A DNA stretch of 64,000 nt from Methylobacterium sp. GXS13 (GTDB lineage Bacteria; Pseudomonadota; Alphaproteobacteria; Rhizobiales; Beijerinckiaceae), in assembly GCF_001455965.1 (NCBI RefSeq), contig NZ_LKKO01000027.1, positions 1-64,000 on the forward strand, given 5' to 3'. A program made the position numbers and the translations under genes. The notes beneath the pieces are model-generated. The model saw nothing but the letters and a program-made list of their open reading frames with translations. It did no database searches and had not been told where the DNA came from. This document shows positions 8,540-18,077 of this stretch, piece by piece. Position 1 is the first letter of the stretch, and each line of letters begins with the position of its first letter.

Positions 8540-9649
8540 ATGCGCATGGGCCTTCCCGGGACGGGTTTCCTTGTCGCAGCGTCCGTGCTGCTCGGCATCG
8601 GCGCTGCCCGGTCAGATACCGAGGCGGGCACGCCCGCGCAGACACGGGTCGCCCAAGCCCTCAACCAAACGCTCAACACGACGCAATGGGCCTCGACCGG
8701 GCCGAACCGGCAGGAAGCCGGGGTTCCGGTCGCCGCCGCGACCGTGATGGCCGCCCCGCCGCCGTCGTTCTTCTCGTTCTCCGACACGGTGGTCAGCTAC
8801 CGCTTCCAGGGACCGTCCGCGGAGCCCGGCATCTTCCGAGAACGCCCCGGCGGCCGCAGGGAGCCTGTTGAGGTGCCCAAGAACGTGGTCAACCTGTTCC
8901 ACGCCAATTCCTGGGCCTACGGCACCAACCTGATCTCCCTCGATCTTCTGCGATCGGGCTCACAGGACCCGGCGGGTGACAAGGCGAACACGGACAAGGG
9001 CTTCGGCGCGACCGAGGTCTACCTGATTTACCGGGGCGTTTTGAGTCCGAACAAGATCTTCGACACCGACGTCTTCGCCATCCCGGGTCTTGTGAAGGAT
9101 ATCGGGCTATCGTTCGGGGCCGACATCAACACCAAGGACACGACCTTTGATTCCGAGAAGCGCGCCGGCACCTTCGGGGTCAGCTTCGCGTTTGACGTGC
9201 CGGCCGGGTTCGTGAACCTAAAGATCCAGGGTTACAAGGAGTTCTCCCGCAACGGTCTCGCCGGAAGCCCCATCCAACGAGATCAGAAACCGGGCTTCGA
9301 TTACTCACATTTCCGCAGCGTCGAGTACAAGATGACGCCGGAATTCGAGCTGACCTACACTATCCCACTGGCATTCACTGGCCTGCCCCTGGCACTGGCC
9401 GGCTTCAACACCCTGATCCTGCCTAAGGGACGCTACGGCTTCACCAATGATAACCAAACGCAGGTTGAATTCGTCTCGCAGACCAACCTGGTCCTCGATA
9501 TTGGCCAGTTGCTCGACAACGCGCCCAACCGCGTGGAGGTCTTCGCGGGGTTCCAATACTGGCACAACAAGTTCGGCGGCGATCCGCGGAAGACACTTAA
9601 CACCGAGGAAAAGGCGCTGATCGCCGGCATCGCCTACCACCTCAAGTAA
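8540..9649 (+). CDS. Tsx-like outer-membrane channel protein
   Basis: The 369-residue frame begins at the ATG at 8540, preceded by a strong GGGGAGAGG ribosome site; an upstream extension is not needed. Residues 1-25 look like a Sec signal peptide. After a low-complexity Ala/Pro/Thr linker the mature part has alternating amphipathic strands with aromatic girdles (FFSFSDTVVSYRFQG, NLFHANSWAYGTNLISLDLL, IGLSFGADINTKDT, EVFAGFQYWHNKFGG). It resembles the nucleoside channel Tsx family. Sixty bases separate it from the ABM gene, so it may be co-transcribed and bring in the hydroxylase substrate, perhaps a purine. A relic of a paralogue lies at 3024-3290. Confidence 0.6.
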   Translation: MRMGLPGTGFLVAASVLLGIGAARSDTEAGTPAQTRVAQALNQTLNTTQWASTGPNRQEAGVPVAAATVMAAPPPSFFSFSDTVVSYRFQGPSAEPGIFRERPGGRREPVEVPKNVVNLFHANSWAYGTNLISLDLLRSGSQDPAGDKANTDKGFGATEVYLIYRGVLSPNKIFDTDVFAIPGLVKDIGLSFGADINTKDTTFDSEKRAGTFGVSFAFDVPAGFVNLKIQGYKEFSRNGLAGSPIQRDQKPGFDYSHFRSVEYKMTPEFELTYTIPLAFTGLPLALAGFNTLILPKGRYGFTNDNQTQVEFVSQTNLVLDIGQLLDNAPNRVEVFAGFQYWHNKFGGDPRKTLNTEEKALIAGIAYHLK

Positions 9650-10016
9650 GAATGCCCGCCGGAGTTCTGGAGCTTACGATGGCACTCAGACGCTACCAAT
9701 CGTCACCCGATAGGGCGCACAGCAGTCCATCTTAATATCGTCAACATCTCATTGTCGCAAATTTGTTTCTCCCCGATCTCCTACCAAACAAAACTGCCTG
9801 AAACAGGATCAAAGCGCCCGGCTTTCGTTCCCTTCTGCTTCTTCGCCCGGTTCTTCGGCTGGCGGCAATGACGCGTTAGTGCTTTTTCGCATGACCCTTT
9901 ATTCAACGTCAAATCAACGGATCGTTGTGTTGACGGGTGAGGTGTCGCCCGACCTACCCGGCGATGGCGCGTCTGCCCCAGCGCCGCTCAGCCTGAAGGT
10001 ACTGGGCATCCTCCGC
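9650..10016. other. Intergenic, nothing recognised
   Basis: This is the stretch between the channel gene and the left end of the IS630 element. I see no open frame with coding character, no RNA gene and no clear terminator with a T-run. Confidence 0.5.
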
Positions 10017-11160
10017 CTAGTGCAATGACGCGGACGGAGGATTCACGCACACGGTGAGACCTGCGAGTCTGTGCGATGGCTCAGACGGTATGCGTACTCT
10101 TCGATGCGACCGGCGCGGCACGGCTGGCTGCGATCGCCAGCGACCGCTCCCGTCCGCTCAAGCATACCCAGCGCGCCCGCATCGGCTTACTCTCGGCCGA
10201 GCGCCTGAGCGTCCAAGATGTGGCCCGGCGGGCGGGCGTCAGCCGCCCGGCCGTGTGGCGCTGGCAGCGGCGCTACGCCGAGGCGGGCGCTGAAGGTCTG
10301 CTGCGTGACAAGACGCGTCCGCCCGGGACACCACCCCATTCGACCGAGACGGTCGCCGAGGTGCTGGCGCTGACCGGCTCGGAGCCGCCGGGCGAGGTCA
10401 CGCACTGGACCGGCCGGGCCGTGGCCCACGCTGTCGAGATCTCGTTGCGCGCCGTGCAGCGGATCTGGGACGCTCACCGCCTCCAGCCGCACCGCCTGCG
10501 CACGTTCAAGCGCTCGCGCGATCCCGCCTTCGCCGCCAAGGTCGAGTATGTGGTCGGCCTGTACATGGATCCGCCGGCCCATGCGGTGGTGCTGTCCCTC
10601 GATGAGAAGGGCCAGATCCAGGTGCTGGAGCGAACCCGCCCCGACCGTCCGCTCGCCTCCGGCCATCCCGCCGCCCAGACCCACGACTACACCCGTCACG
10701 GCACCACGACGCTGTTTGCCGCCCTCGACGTCCTGGCGGGTACCGGGCTCGGCCGCTGCATGCAGCGCCACCGGAACGGTGAGTTCGTCCGGTTCCTCGA
10801 CGCCGTCGAGGCCACCGTCCCGCCCGGCAAGGCGATCCACGCGATCCTCGACAACGTCGCCACCCACAAGCATCCGAAGGTACGCGCCTGGCTCGCCCGG
10901 CATCGGCGCTGGACGTTCCACTTCACCCCGACCTCGGGCTTCGTGGCTCAACGCGGTCGAGGGCTTCTTCTCAGCACTCACCCGGCGTCGGTTGCGGCGA
11001 GGCTCATTCACCGGCGTCGTCGACCTGCAGGCGACGCTCAAACGCTACATCGCCGACCACAACCGGAGCGCCAAACCCTTCGTCTGGACCAAGCCGGCTA
11101 CCGACATCCTCGCCGCCGTCAGCCGCTCCCATGAACCATCCGTCTGAGTCAGTGCACTAG
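10017..11160 (+). mobile_element. IS630-family insertion sequence with CTAG-flanked ends
   Basis: Imperfect 28-base inverted repeats bound the element. The left one at 10017-10044 begins CTAGTGCAATGACGCGGACG; the right one at 11133-11160, read on the minus strand, begins CTAGTGCACTGACTCAGACG. They differ at five positions. Both ends carry CTAG, consistent with the TA target duplication of the IS630/Tc1 superfamily. The only gene is the transposase at 10076-11147. Confidence 0.85.
10076..11147 (+). pseudogene. IS630-family transposase with one frameshift
   Basis: The N-terminal HTH region is intact (LSVQDVARRAGVSRPAVWRW; AVEISLRAVQRIWDAH), followed by the DDE catalytic domain with VVLSLDEKGQIQVLER (first Asp) and HAILDNVATHKHPKVRAWL (second Asp). 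After HFTPTSG the frame fails: one extra T near 10940 moves SWLNAVEGFFSALTRR, which carries the catalytic Glu, to another frame ending at the TGA at 11145-11147. Restoring it gives about 357 residues, normal for the family. The shift falls inside the catalytic core between the second Asp and the Glu, so I read it as a disabling mutation and not programmed frameshifting. Confidence 0.85.
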
Positions 11161-11582
11161 GGGGACGCGAAGCTGTCCACCACCGTTGGGGGGCATCGCC
11201 GGCGTGTGCTTGGTCTGGACGGGACTCGGCGGCGCCTTGGTTATCAATGCCTTCGACGGTGCGACACACGATCCCGGGCAACTCGGCTGGCGATGGCCTA
11301 CGATTGGGTTGGGTGGGTTCGGTTGGTCCGCTTTCACTCTGTTCCATCAATGATGCAGACGTTGCCATCGCGCTCGCTCACATCTGTTGGCAGATATAAG
11401 CAAAGTCCATTTTCTACAAAAGTTGTTGTCTGCGGTAACAGTCACTTACCTATGGTTGCATAGTTCGAGGTGTGATTTTGTCGCATATAGGACTATCATA
11501 GTTTAACAGATATTTAGATTTCATTTGAGATCCTCGGTGTCAAGATTTGACACCAGTCAGCGGCTGATAGGCCGCAGAGCAC
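11161..11582. other. Intergenic upstream of the PAS chemoreceptor
   Basis: There is no convincing gene. The last 200 bases are AT-rich against the surroundings and must hold the promoter of the gene starting at 11583 or 11601. I could not fix promoter boxes. Confidence 0.45.
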
Positions 11583-13715
11583 GTGCCTAGTGGGACACCA
11601 ATGCTGTTCGACCGCTCTGCTGCCGCCAAGCTCGCCGCACTCGATCGGTCGCAGGCGGTCATCGAGTTCAAGCTCGACGGCACGATCTTAGGTGCCAACG
11701 CCAATTTCCTTGCTGCTGTCGGGTATAGACTCGATGAAATCAAGGGACGGCACCATGCCCTCTTCTTGGATCCAGCCGAACGCGATGGGGCAGAATACAA
11801 GCAGTTTTGGGCGGACTTGGGTGCCGGCAAGTTCCAGCAGGCCGAATACAAGCGTGTTGCCAAGGGCGGGCGGGAGATCTGGATCCAGGCGACTTACAAC
11901 CCGATCCTGAATGCGGCGGGTCAACCGATCCGGATCGTCAAGTTCGCCACGGACATCACAGCGCAGAAGCTGCGCAACGCCGATTTCGAGGGCAAGGTGG
12001 CCGCCCTCGATGTCTCGCAGGCCGTCATCGAGTTCGCCCTCGACGGCACGATCCTCGACGCCAACGCGAACTTCCTCGCAGTTGTGGGTTACGATGTCGC
12101 CGAAATCCGCGGCTTGCACCATCGCATCTTCGTGGAGCCCGCCGAGCGAGAGAGCGCGGCATACCGAGATTTCTGGACAACCCTCGGCAGCGGCGCTTTC
12201 CAGCAGGGTGAGTACCGGCGCGTCGGCAAGGACGGACGCGAGATCTGGCTGCAGGCCACCTACAATCCGGTCCGCGATCCCTCGGGCCGGCCGATGAAGG
12301 TCGTGAAATTCGCAAGCGACATCACTGCCGACAAGCTGCAGTCGATTGATTTCGCCGGCAAGATCGCAGCGATCGACAAGGCGCAGGCGGTGATCGAGTT
12401 CGCGCCCGACGGCACGATCTTGACCGCCAACGCTAACTTCCTGACCGCTGTAGGCTACACGCTGCCAGAGATTGCCGGCCGGCACCATCGTTTGTTCGTC
12501 GAGCCCGGCGAGCGCGAGAGTGCTGCATATCGCAGTTTCTGGGACCATCTGGGCAACGGGGCTTATCAAGCGGGCGAGTACCAGCGCGTCGGCAAGGACG
12601 GACGCGAGATCTGGCTGCAAGCCACCTACAACCCCATCCTCGATCCAATGACGGGCAGGCCCCTCAAGATCGTCAAGTTCGCCACTGACATAACTGCCGA
12701 CGTAGCGCGCCGTCGACAGTTTCAGCTGCTCTCGCTCGTGGCCGACGAGACCGATAACTCTGTAGTCATCACCGATGGGCAGGGCCGCATCGAATACGTC
12801 AACCCGGGCTTCGAGCGTATGACCGGCTACACGGCTGCCGAGGTAACCGGCCGCAAGCCAGGGGATCTGCTCCAGGGACCAGCAACGAGTGCAGCGACGC
12901 GCGCATTGATCCGCGAGCGTCTGACACGGCATGAGCCGTTCTACGATGAAATCCTGAATTATACCAAGGCGGGCAAGCCCTACTGGATCTCTTTGGCCAT
13001 CAACCCGGTCCGCGGCCGATCCGGCCAGATTGAACGATTTATCTCGATCCAGGCGAACGTTACGCAGACCAAACAGGCTTCCGTGCAGCGCGGCATCCAA
13101 CTCGACGCAATCAGCACCTCCAATGCAATCTGCGAGTGGTCGCTGTCTGGACAGCTTCTGGCTGCCAATGGTTACCTGCGCGGGCTCGGTGTCATGCTGG
13201 AAAACGGAAAGGCGCACGCAGAGGCTTTGATTTCGCAACCGGATCGCGAACGCCTCCAGTCCGGCCATCAGGTGCACTGCGAGATCCAATGGTCGTCGCA
13301 AGATGGCTTCGGCGTGTGGCTCGACGCAATCCTCTCGGTCCTTCCCGATGTGGAAGGCCGTCCTGAGAAAATTTTGATGTGCGCGGTCGATATAACTCCT
13401 CGCAAGCGCACCATGGAGCAAACGCACGCGGCTCTCGCAGATGTGCTCGCCTCCTCCAGGAAGATCAACGAAATTACCAGTTCTATTGCGGCGATCGCCG
13501 GCCAAACCAATCTGCTCGCCTTGAACGCGACGATTGAGGCCGCGCGTGCGGGCGAGGCAGGACGGGGGTTCGCCGTTGTCGCGCAGGAGGTGAAGGCGCT
13601 GGCAGGCCGCTCGTCGACTGCCTCAGGCGACATTGCCGGCCTCGTGTCCGAGAGCCGAACCCGGATTGAGGTTCTCGCTCAGTCTTTGACTGCGCTTGGC
13701 ACAAAGGCGGCGTAA
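11583..13715 (+). CDS. Soluble multi-PAS methyl-accepting chemotaxis protein
   Basis: The 710-residue protein has no membrane segment. Three near-identical PAS units repeat with a 122-residue period (each opens with an A-A-[LI]-D-x-x-Q-A-V-I-E-F stretch and contains GREIW[IL]QATYNP), as in BdlA/Aer2-like receptors. A fourth PAS ([20 protein letters not shown]) starts near residue 390 and a divergent fifth near 510. Residues about 611-700 hold the MCP signalling tip, with [20 protein letters not shown] and [15 protein letters not shown], which binds CheA/CheW. The region after the tip is short, so the coiled-coil bundle is incomplete compared with classical MCPs. GTG 11583 or ATG 11601 may be the start. 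Likely senses an intracellular redox or ligand signal. Confidence 0.88.
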   Translation: MPSGTPMLFDRSAAAKLAALDRSQAVIEFKLDGTILGANANFLAAVGYRLDEIKGRHHALFLDPAERDGAEYKQFWADLGAGKFQQAEYKRVAKGGREIWIQATYNPILNAAGQPIRIVKFATDITAQKLRNADFEGKVAALDVSQAVIEFALDGTILDANANFLAVVGYDVAEIRGLHHRIFVEPAERESAAYRDFWTTLGSGAFQQGEYRRVGKDGREIWLQATYNPVRDPSGRPMKVVKFASDITADKLQSIDFAGKIAAIDKAQAVIEFAPDGTILTANANFLTAVGYTLPEIAGRHHRLFVEPGERESAAYRSFWDHLGNGAYQAGEYQRVGKDGREIWLQATYNPILDPMTGRPLKIVKFATDITADVARRRQFQLLSLVADETDNSVVITDGQGRIEYVNPGFERMTGYTAAEVTGRKPGDLLQGPATSAATRALIRERLTRHEPFYDEILNYTKAGKPYWISLAINPVRGRSGQIERFISIQANVTQTKQASVQRGIQLDAISTSNAICEWSLSGQLLAANGYLRGLGVMLENGKAHAEALISQPDRERLQSGHQVHCEIQWSSQDGFGVWLDAILSVLPDVEGRPEKILMCAVDITPRKRTMEQTHAALADVLASSRKINEITSSIAAIAGQTNLLALNATIEAARAGEAGRGFAVVAQEVKALAGRSSTASGDIAGLVSESRTRIEVLAQSLTALGTKAA

Positions 13716-13920
13716 GCGGAACGCAAGCTGGGGCTGCGATTGCTAGCATCATCTTGATCTATAGCAATATGTATCTGTCTTCGGGCCGGTTCTTCGACCA
13801 ATTCCGGGTAAAACCGACCAAACAGGGCATGTTTCATAACCGATTCATGAATTTTGCCTGACCTAATGCTACAACGAACGAGGCAGAAATGGAACGCCTG
13901 TTCTCAGATCAAAAGCCAAA
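13716..13920. other. Intergenic before IS1182 element
   Basis: A short stretch between the chemoreceptor stop and the left end of the IS1182 element. No gene or signal was recognised. Confidence 0.4.
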
Positions 13921-15530
13921 GTTCGGTTGTAGCCTGGGCCATGTGAAAACGTGCTCATCTGATAGGGCAAATTCCGATCTCGAAGGTCGGGATGAAGCGC
14001 TTCATCGCAGGTGAGGACCGTCAGCAGATCACGCTGCTTCCCGATTGCCTGGACGACTATATCACCGGCGACAATCCGGTTCGCCTCGTCGAAGTGTTCG
14101 CCGATGGGCTCGATCTGACAACGCTTCCCTTCGCGGGCGCCGTGCCGGAGGCAACGGGCCGTCCTGCCTACCATCCGGCGACCCTGCTCAAGATCTATCT
14201 CTACGGCTACCTCAACCGCGTCCCATCGAGCCGGCGCCTCGAACGCGAGAGCCAGCGCAACATTGAGCCGATCTGGCTGACCGGTCGGCTGATGCCCGAC
14301 TTCAAGACGCTGGCCGACTTCCGCAAGGACAACGGTCCGGCAATCCAGGCCGCCTGCGCACAGTTCGTGGTGCTTTGCCCTCGGCTGAACCTGTTCAGCA
14401 ACGCCGTCGTCGCCATCGACGGCAGCAAGTTCAAGGCGGTCAATAACCGCGACACGAACTTCAGCACCGCCAAGGTCGAGGCGCGCTTGGCGCAGGTCGA
14501 GGCGAGCATCGGCCGTTATCTTGCGACGCTGGACCGGGCCGACCGCGAGCCGAACGACATCGCCGAGGCGCGCACGACGCGGCTCAGGCAGAAGATCGCG
14601 GGCCTGCGCGAGTAGATGCAGGTTCTCCGGGCGCGAGGCCGGCAGGTCGAGGCCGCAGTTGACGGCCAGGTCTCGCTGACCGATCCCGATGCGCGCTCCA
14701 TGGCGACCCGCGGCAAGGGCACCGGCATGGTCGGCTACAACGTCCAGGCGGCCGTGGATGCCGAGCATCACCTGATCGTGGCACATGACGTGACCAACTT
14801 CGGGAGCGACCGGGCGCAACTCGCGCCGATGGGGCTTCTGGCGCAGGCGGCGACGGGGTACGACACGCTCACGGTGCTGGCCGACCGGGGCTACCTCAAC
14901 GGCGAGCAGGTCCCGGCCTTCGAAAACACAGGCGTGCTGCCCTGCGTGCCAAAGACCCTGACCTCGGGCCATGCCAAGCGTGGCCGCTTCACGGGCCAGG
15001 ACTTCGTCTACGACGCCGAACAGGATCACTACACCTGTCCCGCCGGCCAGCACCTGACCAAGGGGCCGGCCCGGTCCGATCGCCGGGCCGAGGGCGACGA
15101 GATGGACCACTACCGCAACCTGACGGCCTGTCTCGATTGCGCGCTCAAGCCCCGCTGCACGCCGGCGGAGACGCGCCGTGTCAAACGCTGGGTGCACGCG
15201 GGCGTCCACGACGGGATGCAGGCGCGGCTCAACCGGATGCCGGACGCGATGAAGATCCCTCGCCAGACCGTCGAGTACCCATTCGGCACACTAAAGGCCT
15301 GGATGGGAGCGACCCACTTCCTGACCCGGACCTTGGCCAAGCTCAGAACAGAGATGAGCCTGCAGGTTCTGGCCTACAACATGAAGCGGATGATCCAGAT
15401 CTTTGGGGTCGGTCCGCTGATGGCGGCGCTCCGGGCCTCAAGGCCACCCCTCTGCTCTGCGACACTCTCAGGACCTTCGCCTTGAACCTGAGGGATCTGC
15501 GTTCTCACACGGCCTCGACCCTGATCCGAC
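13921..15530 (+). mobile_element. IS1182-family insertion sequence
   Basis: The inner parts of two terminal inverted repeats can be matched: GGCCATGTGAAAACG at 13937-13951, and on the minus strand GGCCGTGTGAGAACG from 15514 to 15500 (13 of 15 identical). Similarity outside these is weak, so the outer boundaries are approximate. The element holds one transposase gene broken by an amber codon. Confidence 0.6.
13992..15485 (+). pseudogene. IS1182-family transposase with in-frame amber codon
   Basis: The reading starts at ATG 13992 (MKRFIAGEDRQQITLLPDCL) and keeps one frame to 15485, interrupted only by TAG at 14613-14615 after KIAGLRE. The N-terminal part has the DUF772-type region (YLNRVPSSRRLERE) and first Asp (VVAIDGSKFKAVNN). 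The second part has SLTDPDARSMATRGKG, the second Asp (VLADRGYLNGEQ), a Cys-rich segment and the C-terminal VEYPFGTLKAWMGATHFLTR with the catalytic Glu. The codon at 14613 is Gln or similar in relatives, so a CAG to TAG change is likely. Full restored length is about 497 residues, normal for the family. Confidence 0.88.
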
Positions 15531-15829
15531 CTTGCCGGACAGTCGACAAATGTCGGCTTTCGGGAAACTCCGTTGGTTGCCCGCATAGCCGACTTGGGTC
15601 GGTAGCAGGTTGTCCGCTTTTCCGGCAGCCTTGGTCCGAAGCGGACCGGAGGCTTTCGGCTCGATACAGTCGGCCGCTCAACGCGCGGGAGCGGAGTTAA
15701 CTATCCGTCGGATGCAGGAACAGTGCAGAACCTGGTTCGATGAAACTGCCTATTCTACTATGGTTTGCGGCATCACGTATGGCGCCATAGCAGCCTCGGC
15801 GATGAATGCGCTCCGTTCCAGGCGGACAC
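15531..15829. other. Intergenic, repeat-like
   Basis: No gene is supported. The part around 15550-15660 (ATGTCGGCTTTCGGG; GTCCGCTTTTCCGGCAGCC with AGCGGAC nearby) resembles a repeated intergenic sequence often mis-annotated as small ORFs in this group. Around 15765-15830 a frame reads RHHVWRHSSLGDECAPF, faintly like the C-terminus of an IS3 OrfB, too short to assign. Confidence 0.35.
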
Positions 15830-16042
15830 CTACCTGAGCGCGCCAGCCGTGGTCTCTACAAACGTGATGCAGCGACGCCGGGCCGGGGCATCCTCGATCG
15901 TCTCAAAGGCCTGGATGAGCTTCATGATCTCTGTGAGGCGTTCGGTGCGCTCGCTTGCCCGAAGAGCGGGCTGAGTGAAAGTCTCGACCGGGACGCCTAT
16001 GGCGCTGGCGATCTCGGTGAGGCGGGCCGTGTTGTCGGTCAT
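15830..16042 (-). CDS. Small hypothetical protein
   Basis: The 70-residue frame begins MTDNTARLTEIASAIGVPVE and ends ARRRCITFVETTAGALR. Two helical segments with regular Leu/Ile spacing and the IASAIGVPVETF stretch suggest the distal part of an HTH-type or response-regulator-associated small protein. No family is assigned. Composition and codon use look coding. It is divergent from the PAS gene at 16561, separated by an AT-rich gap. Confidence 0.5.
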   Translation of the reverse strand: MTDNTARLTEIASAIGVPVETFTQPALRASERTERLTEIMKLIQAFETIEDAPARRRCITFVETTAGALR

Positions 16043-16560
16043 ATCCAGAATTGATTGTGCGCGATCGTTCTCGCTTAAGTAACGCTTGTCGACTGCAATC
16101 GGCTGGTGTCAAACTGCTTAGCTGCGCGTTCGAGGTGTGCGTTCGCACAAGCATCTAAACTCAGCAGCAAAACACCTTAGAGATTAAAACCTTCTGGACG
16201 GCGATAATCGGGCAACACCATATATCATCATTTGTACAACTTATAATTTGAGATATTTTCATAATTGCTTGCTGTTCCGCTAAATTCTGCACAAGATAGT
16301 CGATAATAACGATAGTTCAAACGTAACGCTGCATTATGAATCTAATCATTTTTAGTATAATAAGCATTACATAATCATAAATAGGCAAACTTGCCCATAG
16401 GCGGCAATTAGAAACATGCCAGCTTCCATGAGGTTATCTCTAAAGACTGCGACGCCCATCCCTGGCACCTCGTAACGGCAGCCTTACACGTTGCTTGATT
16501 TACCTCAGTTCAGTTACGTGCTATCTACAGTTGTGATGAAACCAAGAAGGGTGTAGAAGA
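16043..16560. other. AT-rich intergenic region between divergent genes
   Basis: From about 16130 to 16420 the sequence is markedly AT-rich (long A/T runs, TATAAT-like stretches) in a GC-rich neighbourhood. No open frame has coding character. It must hold the promoters of the PAS gene at 16561 and of the small gene on the minus strand. Origin by transfer is possible. Confidence 0.45.
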
Positions 16561-17169
16561 ATGCGAACATCGGACGGCGCGGGCCTCGATCCATGGCGCG
16601 ACGAGTTGCAAGCCGTCCTCGAGGACGCAGATGCGGTCGGTCGCTGGCAGGTCGACGTTCGTAAGAACCTTGTGACCGGCGACGCCATGATCGCCTTCCT
16701 GTTCGGCTTCACCCCAATGTTTGCCGAGGAGGGCATCCCGTTCGACACGTTCAACGCCGGCGTACACCCGGATGATCGCGCGCACGTCATGGAGCAAATC
16801 TGGCGATGCGCAGCCGACGGGGGGTGGTTCATCGCAGAGCATCGCGTCTGCTCGGCGGACGGTCAAACACGTCGGATCCTGGCTCGGGGAAAATTCGAAA
16901 AAAATGAAACCGGTACCGTGGTCTCGGGCCGCGGCATCGTGGTGGACATCACACACAGCGAGGAGGGGGACGGGCCCCTTGTGATGACGAGTGTGGATCA
17001 GGCCACGATGCCGCTGGAACGCGCGACGGACCTCATTTTAGCTGGTTACAGGTCACTTCAGGAGGCTGAAGAGCCACAGGCCTTGGCGTTGGCGGACACG
17101 CTACTGAAGGAGCTCGGTCGCAGCCTCGCCCGGGCGGAAGTGCGCGCTCGTCTCGCTCGTTTGCATTGA
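16561..17169 (+). CDS. PAS-domain protein
   Basis: The 202-residue protein follows a GTGTAGAAGA ribosome site. Residues about 20-125 form a PAS_3-type domain: RWQVDVRKNLVTGDAMIAFL, the FNAGVHPDDRAHVMEQI loop, EHRVCSADGQTRRILARGKF and the closing RGIVVDITHSEE. The last 60 residues (ATDLILAGYRSLQEAEEPQ to ARLARLH) are helical. No kinase, GGDEF or receiver domain is attached, so it is a stand-alone sensor module that presumably acts on a partner. The ligand is unknown. It is monocistronic. Confidence 0.75.
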   Translation: MRTSDGAGLDPWRDELQAVLEDADAVGRWQVDVRKNLVTGDAMIAFLFGFTPMFAEEGIPFDTFNAGVHPDDRAHVMEQIWRCAADGGWFIAEHRVCSADGQTRRILARGKFEKNETGTVVSGRGIVVDITHSEEGDGPLVMTSVDQATMPLERATDLILAGYRSLQEAEEPQALALADTLLKELGRSLARAEVRARLARLH

Positions 17170-17769
17170 CGGGTCTCCATCGTGTCGAGGTGCGGCTGCT
17201 GCGGCGATAGAAGTCACGTCTATCCCCGATCAGTATTGGCGGCGACGACTTAACCCCATTCGACTTAATGGGCGCTGCTGCCTGTAGATATCTAGGCCCA
17301 CCCGGTCCCCATGGGCGGGCCTTGCTCGTTCCGGTTTCGACTTTTGGGCCGCTCCACGGCACCATAGCGCGTCCGCGCACGGATACCCATCGGCCCGGCC
17401 AAGCCCTCCCCCCCAGACTGGATCCGACCGGTAAGCCTCATAGGGACACCGGACGGCGGCCTGCTTCGTGATCGGGGAGGGCAGCCCGCTCCCATTCGAG
17501 ACAACTGCTCGATTGCCTGGGCAGCTACATCGTCATAGCTTGCCCTCTTCAATCCCAGCATCGCTAACTGGCACTACCGACTGGCATCCCGATCCGGGAC
17601 CCTACTGGAGGATGCCGTTGAGGCCCGGCTAACGACGCTTTGGCATCCTGTAACTCGGCCACATGCGTACTTGGCCCATCGCCGTGGGGAACGGCGCCGA
17701 GCCCCGCCAGCCCGTGATCAGATCGGGCGGCGGGACCGAGCAAGTTGTCCGCCATCGTAGGGTGCAGTC
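17170..17769. other. Intergenic, nothing recognised
   Basis: Six hundred bases without a supported gene on either strand; the open frames found are short, Arg/Pro/Ser-rich and lack family resemblance. No RNA gene, terminator or repeat was recognised. Confidence 0.45.
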
Positions 17770-17964
17770 ATGCTTGTAAATCGAGAGCGAGTGCTGCCAG
17801 ACGACGCTTTGGATCGGTTGGCGCGCGAGTTGTACGCCGAAGTACGGCTCCAGTCCCCGCAGAAGCCGCTGGAAAGGCTTAAGGGCAATCTCGGCGATGA
17901 TGTAGGCACCAATCTCCTTGCGTGGCTGTTCGACGCCTACGACGACGCTCTTGCAGAGGATTAG
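17770..17964 (+). CDS. Small hypothetical protein
   Basis: The 64-residue frame reads MLVNRERVLPDDALDRLARE ... LLAWLFDAYDDALAED. It is acidic and probably all-helical, with plausible codon use. No family is recognised and the ribosome site is weak. It stands alone between a gene-free stretch and the IS3 element. Confidence 0.4.
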   Translation: MLVNRERVLPDDALDRLARELYAEVRLQSPQKPLERLKGNLGDDVGTNLLAWLFDAYDDALAED

Positions 17965-18077
17965 CGACGGAACAGGTATCGCTTAATCGACCTCAATCGC
18001 CACGTCCACGCTATCCAGCGGGGCAATCGGGGTGCTCTTCATTAAGACCTGTATCATCTCGGATCAATCTTCAACCA

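Noticed and set aside
10935..10945. Programmed frameshift in the IS630 transposase
   Set aside because: The shift interrupts the DDE core between the second Asp and the Glu and has no slippery heptamer or pseudoknot that I can see; a plain one-base insertion is simpler.
11688..13505. Minus-strand frame of 605 codons
   Set aside because: Shadow of the PAS chemoreceptor gene, with no recognisable domain.
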